This document shows, in pieces, positions 8,608 to 16,654 of a DNA stretch of 64,000 nt. Under the pieces are notes generated by a model. The model was not told where the DNA came from. It did no database searches and saw only the letters and a program-made list of their open reading frames with translations. A program made the position numbers and the translations under genes. The DNA comes from Oxalobacteraceae bacterium (GTDB lineage Bacteria > Pseudomonadota > Gammaproteobacteria > Burkholderiales > Burkholderiaceae_D), in the NCBI GenBank assembly GCA_025352145.1, contig JANXTY010000056.1:1-64000 (forward strand). Reading direction: 5' to 3'. Numbering within the stretch: the stretch's first letter is position 1; each line of letters begins with the position of its first letter.

Positions 8608-9405
8608 TTAGCCGAAACGGCCGGTAATATAATCTTGCGTTTCCTTCCGGGCAGGGTTCATGAAAATATGATCTGTCTCGCCAAATTCGACCAATTCTCC
8701 CAAATACATATAAGCAGTGTAATCAGAACAGCGTGCTGCCTGTTGCATATTGTGGGTCACGATAGTGATGGTGTAATCCTGCTTGAGTTCGCCAATCAAC
8801 TCCTCAATTTTTGCAGTCGAAATCGGATCGAGTGCTGAGGTCGGTTCATCCAGCAAAAGCACCTCTGGCTTCACAGCAACGCCACGTGCGATGCATAGAC
8901 GTTGCTGTTGTCCCCCTGACAGACTCAAACCACTCTTGTTCAACTTATCTTTTACCTCTCCCCATAATGCAGATTTTTTGAGTGCCCATTCGACACGTTC
9001 GTCCATTTCACCCTTCGACAACGCCTCATACAAGCGCACGCCAAAAGCGATATTGTCGTACACCGACATCGGAAATGGTGTGGGCTTTTGGAACACCATA
9101 CCCACCTTGGCGCGCAGCATGTTGACATCTTGCCCTGGATCCAGAATATTACGTCCGTGGTACATGATTTTTCCTTCCGCGCGCTGACCTGGGTACAGGT
9201 CATACATGCGATTCAATGTACGCAGCAAGGTCGATTTTCCGCAACCGGATGGGCCGATAAATGCAGTCACTTTTCTGTCGAAAATATTCAAATTTACGTT
9301 TTTCAGGCTTTGCGTATTACCGTAAAAAAAGTTCAAGCCGGAAATCTCAATGGTGGGGGCATCTTTACCATTTGGTTCAACATTTGAGGACATTGGATTA
9401 TTCAT
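8608..9405 (-). CDS. pstB: phosphate ABC transporter ATP-binding protein PstB
   Basis: ATPase of the high-affinity phosphate importer, 265 residues. Walker A is GPSGCGKST, the ABC signature is LSGGQQQR, Walker B is [12 protein letters not shown], and the switch His is in IVTHNM. The C-terminus ([21 protein letters not shown]-type) is typical of PstB. It follows pstA by 18 bp in the pstSCAB-phoU operon and works as a dimer under PstA-PstC at the inner membrane. Confidence 0.97.
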   Translation of the reverse strand: MNNPMSSNVEPNGKDAPTIEISGLNFFYGNTQSLKNVNLNIFDRKVTAFIGPSGCGKSTLLRTLNRMYDLYPGQRAEGKIMYHGRNILDPGQDVNMLRAKVGMVFQKPTPFPMSVYDNIAFGVRLYEALSKGEMDERVEWALKKSALWGEVKDKLNKSGLSLSGGQQQRLCIARGVAVKPEVLLLDEPTSALDPISTAKIEELIGELKQDYTITIVTHNMQQAARCSDYTAYMYLGELVEFGETDHIFMNPARKETQDYITGRFG

Positions 9406-9423
9406 TTCGCTCGCTGGAGATAA

Positions 9424-10326
9424 TTATTTGGGAATTTTTTGGCTAAATAAGGTACGCGAAAGTACGTTCAAACCGAGCACGCTAAACGTAATTAATAATG
9501 CTCCGCCCCAGGCTAATGTACGCCAGTTGTCATAAGGGCTCATCGCAAACTGATAAATCACCACAGGCAGATTGGCCATCGGCGTATTCATATCTACGCT
9601 AAAAAATTGATTGTTCAAAGCTGTAAATAATAACGGTGCCGTTTCTCCTGAAATACGAGCTAACGCCAATAACACACCGGTCACCACCCCCGCCTGCACC
9701 GCACGCAAACGCACCAGCATCGACACTTTCCAACGCGGTGCGCCAAGTGCAAACGCGGCTTCCAGCAAACTGCTCGGCACCAATCGCAACATATTGTCCG
9801 TCGTGCGTACCACCACAGGTACTGCAATGAGCGAGATTGCGATGGTACCGGCCCATCCAGAAAAATGATGGGCCTTAGCAACATACAGGGCATACACAAA
9901 CAAACCGATGACAATCGATGGGGCAGACAACATGATGTCGGTTACAAAGCGCGTTACTTGGGCGAATTTATTTTTTTCACCGTATTCGGCCAAATAGATG
10001 CCCGCAAAAATACCTATCGGCGTACTAATCAAAGTGGCTGCGCCCACCAACATCAAGCTGCCTACAATGGCATTGGCCAAACCACCTCCTTCACTACCGG
10101 GGGCAGGTGTCGACTGGGTAAACAATGCCAGATTGACACCGCCGAAGCCCTTGATAAGCAAGGTAATCAGTATCCACATCAGGAAAAATATTCCAATCAT
10201 CATGGACAAAAAAGATAAGGTAATGCCGATACGATGCACTATCAGACGTTTGCGATACACCGAAGTCATCGGTGACGAATTTTGCGCGGAAACTTGCACT
10301 GCTGGGGGCGCTGTGACTTCGCTCAT
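9424..10326 (-). CDS. pstA: phosphate ABC transporter permease PstA
   Basis: Inner-membrane permease of 300 residues with about six hydrophobic helices. The first spans roughly residues 30-60. The cytoplasmic coupling motif ([20 protein letters not shown]) falls near 185-205, where it contacts PstB. It pairs with PstC to form the phosphate channel. Its start overlaps the end of pstC by 4 bp, which indicates translational coupling. Confidence 0.95.
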   Translation of the reverse strand: MSEVTAPPAVQVSAQNSSPMTSVYRKRLIVHRIGITLSFLSMMIGIFFLMWILITLLIKGFGGVNLALFTQSTPAPGSEGGGLANAIVGSLMLVGAATLISTPIGIFAGIYLAEYGEKNKFAQVTRFVTDIMLSAPSIVIGLFVYALYVAKAHHFSGWAGTIAISLIAVPVVVRTTDNMLRLVPSSLLEAAFALGAPRWKVSMLVRLRAVQAGVVTGVLLALARISGETAPLLFTALNNQFFSVDMNTPMANLPVVIYQFAMSPYDNWRTLAWGGALLITFSVLGLNVLSRTLFSQKIPK

Positions 10327-11369
10327 TTCGACCCTTCTTTTAGAGACATTCCCATCAACATAATCTTGGCTGCGGACAGAACGATGAAAGTGATGAGGAA
10401 TAGTATTAAGGCCAAAGCGAACAAGGACGACACATGCAACACGGATTCAGCCTCATTAAATTCATTAGCCAAGGTGGATGCAATGCTGTTACCCGCAGAA
10501 AATAATGACCAGGATAATTTATGTGCGTTGCCAATCACAAAAGTTACTGCCATGGTTTCACCCAACGCTCTGCCTAGACCTAACATCACTCCCCCTACCA
10601 CACCAGTTTTGGTATAAGGGAGAACTATTTTCCGCACTACTTCCCATTTGGTGCAACCTAATCCATAAGCAGATTCTTTTAAGACTGCCGGCACAACTTC
10701 AAATACGTCGCGCATCACCGATGCAATAAACGGGATGATCATCACCGCCAAGATAATACCTGCGGTCAGAATGCCGATCCCCATCATGGGGCCGCTGAAA
10801 AGTTGTCCGATCACAGGCACAGAGCCAAGCATCTGCTTGAGTAGCGGCTGTCCGTACTCGGAAAAAATCGGCGCAAAAATGAACAAGCCCCACATACCAT
10901 AAATAATACTAGGCACCCCTGCTAACAATTCGACCGCAGTTCCTAGTGGGCGTTTGAGCCACGGTGGACAAATCTCGGTCAAAAATAAGGCAATGCCGAA
11001 ACTGACGGGAAATGCAATCAGCAAGGCAATAAATGAAGTGGACAACGTACCGACAATAGCAATTAATGCGCCGTATTTGTCGTTGACCGGATCCCACTCA
11101 ACGGTGGTAATGAAGGCCGGTCCGAACTCTTTAAAGGCCGGTATCGCGCCATGTACGAGAGAAATAATAATACCAACCAGAACCAGCAATACACTCAAGG
11201 CAGATATCAAGGTAATTTTATGAAAAACAAAATCTTGTATTCGCTGGCGACGCATACTTTTCAACATGGCTATCTGCTCGATCGGAGAGTCTGCTTTTTC
11301 CGCAGAAAATCCCAGCCCTGCGGAAGAAATATTTGCACCCATCAGTATCATATCCATAAAAAATTGCAC
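10323..11369 (-). CDS. pstC: phosphate ABC transporter permease PstC
   Basis: Partner permease to PstA, 348 residues as listed, with six or more hydrophobic helices and the coupling loop [20 protein letters not shown]. The listed start at 11369 is a GTG; an ATG follows at 11357. Both give an N-terminal extension of over 30 residues compared with typical PstC, so an internal Met at 11267 or 11255 is possible. It lies 117 bp after pstS. That gap holds an A/T-rich hairpin (11392-11412) that could limit read-through from the abundant binding-protein gene. Confidence 0.94.
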   Translation of the reverse strand: MQFFMDMILMGANISSAGLGFSAEKADSPIEQIAMLKSMRRQRIQDFVFHKITLISALSVLLVLVGIIISLVHGAIPAFKEFGPAFITTVEWDPVNDKYGALIAIVGTLSTSFIALLIAFPVSFGIALFLTEICPPWLKRPLGTAVELLAGVPSIIYGMWGLFIFAPIFSEYGQPLLKQMLGSVPVIGQLFSGPMMGIGILTAGIILAVMIIPFIASVMRDVFEVVPAVLKESAYGLGCTKWEVVRKIVLPYTKTGVVGGVMLGLGRALGETMAVTFVIGNAHKLSWSLFSAGNSIASTLANEFNEAESVLHVSSLFALALILFLITFIVLSAAKIMLMGMSLKEGSK

Positions 11370-11391
11370 TGAAGGCCGCCCACAAATATTT

Positions 11392-11412
11392 CGATTATTT
11401 CAATAATAATCG
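11392..11412. repeat. inverted repeat between pstS and pstC
   Basis: Arms CGATTATT and AATAATCG are separated by 5 bases. As RNA this is a weak A/U-rich hairpin between pstS and pstC. It could protect the pstS message 3' end or lower expression of the downstream genes; the role is inferred from position only. Confidence 0.35.
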
Positions 11413-11486
11413 CCCATTCATGAGCAGCCCCCCCTCGGCGAAGTACCAACCCCGCCACTTGAACGGCTATCTAAATTCTAGAATTC

Positions 11487-12539
11487 TTACCAAACTGCCT
11501 TGCCAGAGGCATCTTTCAACTCAGCTTTCCATGCATCCTGAACCAATTTGACGACTGGAGCAGGCATAGGGACGTAATCAAGTTCGGCAGCCATAGCAGC
11601 GCCGTGTTTGAATGACCAGTCAAAGAATTTTAATACTTCTTTACCTTTTTCCGCATCGGCCTGAACCTTGTGCATGATGATGAAAGATGCGCCCGTAATA
11701 GGCCAGCTAGCCTTGCCTGGCTGGTTGGTCAATACAACAGCGAAGCCGGGAGTTTTAGCCCATTGCGCACCTGCTGCAGCTGCCTTGAATGCATCATCTT
11801 CTGGCTGAACAAATTGCCCATCCAGATTTTTCAGTTGCGTAAAGGTGATGTTGTTCTTTTTAGCGTAGGCATACTCTACATAACCAATAGTGCCTTTGAT
11901 CTGTTTCACCGTTGCAGCAACGCCTTCATTGCCTTTACCGCCTACGCCCAGTGGCCATTTGACTGCTTTATCAGCGCCGACCTTGGCTTTAAATTCAGGA
12001 TTTGCTTTCGACAGGTAGTCACTGAACAAGAAAGTAGTGCCGGAACCATCGGCGCGATGTACGACAGTGATTTCATCAGCTGGCAATTTCACGCCTGGGT
12101 TCAATGCGACGATTTCTGGCGCATTCCATTTGGTGATTTTTCCCAAATAAATGTCGCCAACTACTTGGCCCGTTAATTTCAATTGGCCTTGTTTCACGCC
12201 ATCCAAATTAACCACCGGCACCACGCCGCCCATGATTGCCGGGAATTGCATCAAGCCCGCCTCTTTCAATTCATCCGCAGTCAACGGCGCATCGGAAGCG
12301 CCAAAATCAACCGTCTTGGCTTTGATTTGCTTGATACCGCCGCCGGAACCGATGGATTGGTAATTCAAGCCATTGCCTGTTTCTTTTTTATAGGTTTCAG
12401 CCCATTTAGCATAAATTGGATAAGGGAAAGTAGCGCCAGCACCGGTCATATCCGCAGCCGATACAGGAGAAACAGCCAAAACCAGGGTCATTGCAATGGT
12501 GAGGGATGCTACAGATTTTATAATGTCGTTGATTCGCAT
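11487..12539 (-). CDS. pstS: periplasmic phosphate-binding protein PstS
   Basis: High-affinity phosphate-binding protein of 350 residues. A Sec signal peptide with likely cleavage after VSA-A (near residue 28) precedes the mature start DMTGAGATFPYPIYAKW, a PstS hallmark. Phosphate-contact segments SIGSGGG, DFGASDAPL and RADGSGTTFLF are all present. The ATG at 12539 has AAGGAG upstream. It is first in the pstSCAB-phoU-phoB-phoR block, divergent from ppk, with PhoB-box-like repeats in the shared region. Confidence 0.97.
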   Translation of the reverse strand: MRINDIIKSVASLTIAMTLVLAVSPVSAADMTGAGATFPYPIYAKWAETYKKETGNGLNYQSIGSGGGIKQIKAKTVDFGASDAPLTADELKEAGLMQFPAIMGGVVPVVNLDGVKQGQLKLTGQVVGDIYLGKITKWNAPEIVALNPGVKLPADEITVVHRADGSGTTFLFSDYLSKANPEFKAKVGADKAVKWPLGVGGKGNEGVAATVKQIKGTIGYVEYAYAKKNNITFTQLKNLDGQFVQPEDDAFKAAAAGAQWAKTPGFAVVLTNQPGKASWPITGASFIIMHKVQADAEKGKEVLKFFDWSFKHGAAMAAELDYVPMPAPVVKLVQDAWKAELKDASGKAVW

Positions 12540-12578
12540 ATCGGCTCCTTAAGTGTGGGGTCAGACTTGACGGTGCGA

Positions 12579-12612
12579 ACTTTACAGGGCAATTATTACA
12601 GCTGTATGACGA
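12579..12612 (-). promoter_or_regulatory. putative PhoB-dependent promoter of pstS
   Basis: On the minus strand, GTCAT (606-610 of the 12 kb block, i.e. 12606-12610) and GTAAT (12595-12599) lie exactly 11 bp apart, the repeat period of a Pho box. A weak -10 (TGTAAA, 12581-12586) follows about 9 bp downstream. The repeats are seen; PhoB binding is inferred from the gene it serves. Confidence 0.5.
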
Positions 12613-12652
12613 CTACAAAATAACGTTCACAATTAAAATTGTGCCGAATTCG

Positions 12653-12686
12653 GCGTCACAAAGATGTCATATTCGACCTTTATACT
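12653..12686 (+). promoter_or_regulatory. putative PhoB-dependent promoter of ppk
   Basis: GTCAC (12655-12659) and GTCAT (12666-12670) are direct repeats 11 bp apart (CGTCACAAAGATGTCAT), matching the Pho-box layout. TATACT at 12681-12686 starts 10 bp after the box, the classical spacing for PhoB-activated promoters without a -35 hexamer. It would drive ppk-sixA under phosphate limitation. Confidence 0.6.
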
Positions 12687-12782
12687 CGGCGCGACCACAG
12701 TTGCCAGTGTGAAATTTCATCCCGCATATTTACCACTTACTTAATTGGTGCCAGGGGTGACCAAAAGCCCTAGACTAGATCG

Positions 12783-14894
12783 ATGCGCAAAAAAATGAAA
12801 TCGGAAAACAGAAATACTGCGGAGATCTCCGCTGCCAGTATCTTTCTTGACCGAGAGTTATCGCAGCTCTCTTTCAATCGCAGAGTACTGGCTCAAGCTG
12901 AAGACAAAACGATTCCCTTGCTGGAGCGCCTGCGCTATCTTTGTATCGTCAGCAGCAATCTTGATGAATTTTTTGAAGTGCGCGTCGCCAGCCTTTTGGC
13001 CCAAAGCAGTCTCAGCGGCCCTCTCTCAGAAAACCCAACGCTGATGGCATCGCTAAACCGCATTAGCGTGGAATGCCACCAGCTCGTAGAACAGCAATAC
13101 GCCGTTCTCAATACCGAGATCTTGCCGCAATTGCAGGCCAAAGGTATACGCCTGCTCCATCACCATCAGCGGAGTGAGGATCAACGTGCATGGGTTAAAT
13201 CGTATTTCGAGCGCGAGGTACGTCCCATTCTGACGCCCATCGGACTGGATCCGGCACATCCGTTTCCACAAGTAGTCAACAAGAGTCTGAACTTTATTGT
13301 CTCTCTCGCCGGCAAAGATGCCTTTGGACGCAGTACCGGCATTGCCATTGTAAAAGCGCCACGTGTATTGCCCCGCGTTATTCGCTTGCCTGAGGAACTC
13401 TCTAAAAATGGCATCGATTTTTGTCTCCTGTCCTCTATCATCCACGCCCATATCGGCGACCTGTTTAGTGGCCGCGAAGTCCTCGCCTATTCACAATTTC
13501 GGGTCACCCGCGACAGCGATTTATGGGTCGACGAGGACGAAGTAAAAAACCTGCGCCAAGCATTGAAGGGAGAATTGCAAAGCCGTCAGTTCGGCGCATC
13601 GGTGCGTCTGGAAGTAGCCAAGAGTTGCCCTCCACAATTAGCGCAATTTCTGCTCAATCAATTTGGACTGGATCCAAGCCGGCTCTACCCGGTCGATGGG
13701 CCGGTTAATATGGTGCGTTTATCTGAGCTGATCGATCATATCAAAATACCTGCCTTGCGCTTCCCGCCTTTCCTCTCGGATTTGCCGCATAAAATCAGCC
13801 ATACCGACATCTTTTCCGTGCTTAAAAAACAGGATGTGCTATTGCACCATCCGTTCCAGTCTTTTCAAACCGTGGTCGATTTTATTCGTAGCGCTGCGCA
13901 CGATCCTGATGTAATCGCTATCAAACAAACCATTTATCGCACCGGTATGAATTCCGACCTGATGGAATCGCTGATTATGGCAGTCAGGCTAGGTAAAGAG
14001 GTGACGGTCATTGTGGAACTGATGGCACGCTTTGATGAAGAAGCCAACATCAACTGGGCCGACAAACTCGAACACGCGGGAGCGCAAGTCGTGTATGGCG
14101 TAGTCGGCCTGAAAACACACGCCAAACTAGCGCTGGTATTACGCCGGGAAGAAGGTGCTGTGCATTATTACGCTCACCTTGGCACGGGCAACTATCATCC
14201 GACTACCACCAAGCTTTACACGGACTTCGGGTTGTTGACAACGCATCAGGCGCTAGCAACTGAGGTCAATGAAGTCTTCATCCATCTGACTAGTTTAACT
14301 AAAGCTAAAAAACTCACTCACCTGTGGCTCGCGCCATTCGTATTGCAAAACCAAATCATCAAGGCAATCCAAAATGAAGCGCGCATCGCACGATTAGGAC
14401 GTCCCGGCCGAATCATCGCCAAAATTAACGCCTTAGTCGATGAGACCGTCATCCGCGCTCTCTATGCCGCTTCCCAGGATGGTGTGAAAATCGACCTGAT
14501 CGTGCGCGGCGCATGCTCTCTCAAACCGGGCGTCCCTGGTTTGTCGGAAAATATCAAGGTACGTTCTATCATCGGACGCTTCCTTGAACACAGCCGCATT
14601 TATTATTTCCGCAATGATCTGCAGCATGATGTATATCTCGCCAGTGCAGATTGGATGACACGCAATCTATTTCGCCGCATCGAAGTTGCTTTCCCTGTAC
14701 TAGACAAGGCATTGAAAAAACGTGTCATTTCGGAAGGGCTCAATCCCTACCTGAAAGACAATAGCAATGCCTGGGAATTGCAATCCGATGGACAATACCT
14801 ACGCCGCAAACCACGCGGCAAGCAAGCGTCCTTTAGTGCGCAACGGCACCTGATGCTTTTGCTCGGTTCCGATACAAGTAATGATCGTCCTTAA
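12783..14894 (+). CDS. ppk: polyphosphate kinase 1
   Basis: Makes inorganic polyphosphate from ATP reversibly, 703 residues, normal for PPK1. The N-terminal domain starts with FLDRELSQLSFNRRVL and SNLDEFFEVR. The catalytic C-terminal half has two phospholipase-D-like domains, with an active-site His in GLKTHAKLAL and conserved LGTGNYHPTTTKLYTD. The ATG at 12783 is followed by another in-frame ATG at 12795; neither has a strong ribosome site. It is divergent from pstS and 5 bp before sixA. A Pho-box promoter upstream would tie polyphosphate synthesis to phosphate starvation. Confidence 0.96.
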   Translation: MRKKMKSENRNTAEISAASIFLDRELSQLSFNRRVLAQAEDKTIPLLERLRYLCIVSSNLDEFFEVRVASLLAQSSLSGPLSENPTLMASLNRISVECHQLVEQQYAVLNTEILPQLQAKGIRLLHHHQRSEDQRAWVKSYFEREVRPILTPIGLDPAHPFPQVVNKSLNFIVSLAGKDAFGRSTGIAIVKAPRVLPRVIRLPEELSKNGIDFCLLSSIIHAHIGDLFSGREVLAYSQFRVTRDSDLWVDEDEVKNLRQALKGELQSRQFGASVRLEVAKSCPPQLAQFLLNQFGLDPSRLYPVDGPVNMVRLSELIDHIKIPALRFPPFLSDLPHKISHTDIFSVLKKQDVLLHHPFQSFQTVVDFIRSAAHDPDVIAIKQTIYRTGMNSDLMESLIMAVRLGKEVTVIVELMARFDEEANINWADKLEHAGAQVVYGVVGLKTHAKLALVLRREEGAVHYYAHLGTGNYHPTTTKLYTDFGLLTTHQALATEVNEVFIHLTSLTKAKKLTHLWLAPFVLQNQIIKAIQNEARIARLGRPGRIIAKINALVDETVIRALYAASQDGVKIDLIVRGACSLKPGVPGLSENIKVRSIIGRFLEHSRIYYFRNDLQHDVYLASADWMTRNLFRRIEVAFPVLDKALKKRVISEGLNPYLKDNSNAWELQSDGQYLRRKPRGKQASFSAQRHLMLLLGSDTSNDRP

Positions 14895-14899
14895 TCAAC

Positions 14900-15358
14900 A
14901 TGGATCTCATCTTGTGGCGTCATGCCGAAGCAATTCTCGGGGAACCAGACGAAGAAAGGGCACTGACCGCAAAAGGGCGCAAGCAGGCCGCGCGAATGGC
15001 AGGATGGTTAGATCTGAACCTGCCAAACAGCTGCAAAATCCTGGTGAGTCCCACCACCCGAACAATCCAGACTGCACAGGCGTTAGACCGCCAGTTCAAA
15101 ATCCATCCTGCGCTAGCGCCTAATACCCAGCCCGAAGACATTCTGCAAGCAGCCAACTGGCCCTTAAGCAAAGAGCCTGTGCTAATCATCGGCCACCAAC
15201 CCACAATGGGCCTGCTGGTATCATGGCTACTAACAGGGGTGATGCAAGAATGGACTATTCGCAAAAGCAATGTATGGTGGATCGCGCAAAGAGAGCGCGG
15301 CGATGTCTCTACCAATTATTTGCGGGCAGCGATGGCACCGGATTTAATTGGGAAATAG
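14900..15358 (+). CDS. sixA: phosphohistidine phosphatase SixA
   Basis: Small histidine phosphatase of 152 residues. The catalytic motif is RHAEA near residue 7, and the second conserved His is in IIGHQPTMG near residue 97. SixA removes phosphate from phosphohistidine on Hpt or PTS proteins in the cytosol. It begins 5 bp after the ppk stop, so the two are co-transcribed. That pairing is common in betaproteobacteria. The natural substrate here is not known. Confidence 0.9.
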   Translation: MDLILWRHAEAILGEPDEERALTAKGRKQAARMAGWLDLNLPNSCKILVSPTTRTIQTAQALDRQFKIHPALAPNTQPEDILQAANWPLSKEPVLIIGHQPTMGLLVSWLLTGVMQEWTIRKSNVWWIAQRERGDVSTNYLRAAMAPDLIGK

Positions 15359-15542
15359 CGTGATTTCCCTTGCTTAGAGTTACCTGAGCTAGTCTGGCTG
15401 CTCCGGTCAGTCTGTAGGCGGCGCCTCGTGCCGCAGCATATAATAAGTTGTGTCAGTCCAGCCTCTATACCAAAGATTTATCTCAAGAAATGTCATTATT
15501 TTTCTCTTTTGCATAACAACGACTTCAATAAAACAACGCACC

Positions 15543-16412
15543 ATGCCCTCCTCAGAACCACGCCAACTCGATTTTTTTTCGCAGGATTTTCCTGGCTGCT
15601 CGACATCGAATACACCACAAACAACATACCCTGTCGATCCCACAAAATCGGAACTAAAGTTGTCGCCCCCTCCACCAGTTATCATCAGCCCCAAGCGCCG
15701 CGTGCAACTCGAAAATCATTCCCTGGACTACGCGTTACGCCGCTCTAAGCGCCGCTCCATCGGTTTTATGATCGATGATGAAGGGCTACGCGTGACGGCA
15801 CCGAAGTGGAGCACCATCCACCAGATTGAAAAAGCGATTCATGAAAAACAGCGCTGGATTTTTGCAAAATTGCACGAACAGCGCGAACGTTCTGTGCGTC
15901 GTTTACAACCCAAAATGCGCTGGGAAGATGGGGGGACCTTACCTTATTTAGGCTATGACATCACCCTGCGCATCCGCTCTACCCAATCTGCCGGGATCAT
16001 CTACGAGGAAGCTACGCGCGAATTAATCGTGTGTCTGCCCGGAAAAGCGATTGAACAACAATTGAAAGATCGGGTGCAAGGTTGGTTACAAATGGAAGCC
16101 AAACACTTGTTTGGGGAACGTCTTCTCTTGTATGCAAAAAAACTGGACGTTACTTACCAGTCGTTCTCCCTATCATCGGCCAGCACGCAATGGGGTTCCT
16201 GTACCGCCGACGGCAAAATTCGATTGAATTGGCGGCTGATCCATTTTGCACTGCCATTAATCGATTATGTGATTGCACATGAACTATCCCATCTGCGTGA
16301 AATGAATCACAGTCCACGTTTTTGGGCCACGGTGCAATCGATTTTTCCGGAGTTTGAAACCGCCAAAAAAACTTTGCGGAGCAACTTGCCAGATACCCTG
16401 CCGATTTTCTGA
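15543..16412 (+). CDS. YgjP-like zinc metallohydrolase (DUF45/M48-related)
   Basis: A 289-residue protein if started at the ATG at 15543 (MPSSEPRQLDFF); an open frame extends upstream to 15450, but that part looks non-coding. The zinc site HELSHLREMNHSPRFW lies near the C-terminus. It has the HExxH pair plus a downstream conserved NHS.xFW segment typical of YgjP/DUF45. The preceding motif TQWGSCTADGKIRLNWRL is also diagnostic. These proteins are predicted zinc-dependent hydrolases of unknown substrate. It stands alone in the gap between sixA and the NHL lipoprotein. Confidence 0.88.
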   Translation: MPSSEPRQLDFFSQDFPGCSTSNTPQTTYPVDPTKSELKLSPPPPVIISPKRRVQLENHSLDYALRRSKRRSIGFMIDDEGLRVTAPKWSTIHQIEKAIHEKQRWIFAKLHEQRERSVRRLQPKMRWEDGGTLPYLGYDITLRIRSTQSAGIIYEEATRELIVCLPGKAIEQQLKDRVQGWLQMEAKHLFGERLLLYAKKLDVTYQSFSLSSASTQWGSCTADGKIRLNWRLIHFALPLIDYVIAHELSHLREMNHSPRFWATVQSIFPEFETAKKTLRSNLPDTLPIF

Positions 16413-16539
16413 AAAGGCTGCATTCAGAAAAATGGTGGCGATCCTATTTCACCACCCCATACGGCCGATTTTCCATTCAAACAATGCCGACCTTGCGTGC
16501 ATGAGTGTATTCGCCTCCATCTACGCATCCAAATAAGTA

Positions 16540-16568
16540 TCGACAAAATCTCAGACCCCCCGTAAAAT
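16540..16568 (+). promoter_or_regulatory. possible promoter of the NHL lipoprotein gene
   Basis: TCGACA (16540-16545) and TAAAAT (16563-16568) are 17 bp apart, about 90 bp upstream of the preferred ATG. A second TATAAT is at 16580-16585 without a matching -35. Confidence 0.35.
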
Positions 16569-16654
16569 ATTGCTTCTTTTATAATCCAGGCGATGTGATC
16601 AAAACCTCTGCAGCAGCACAAAACTCGCTTATCAACAACACTACCCCCTCTGGA

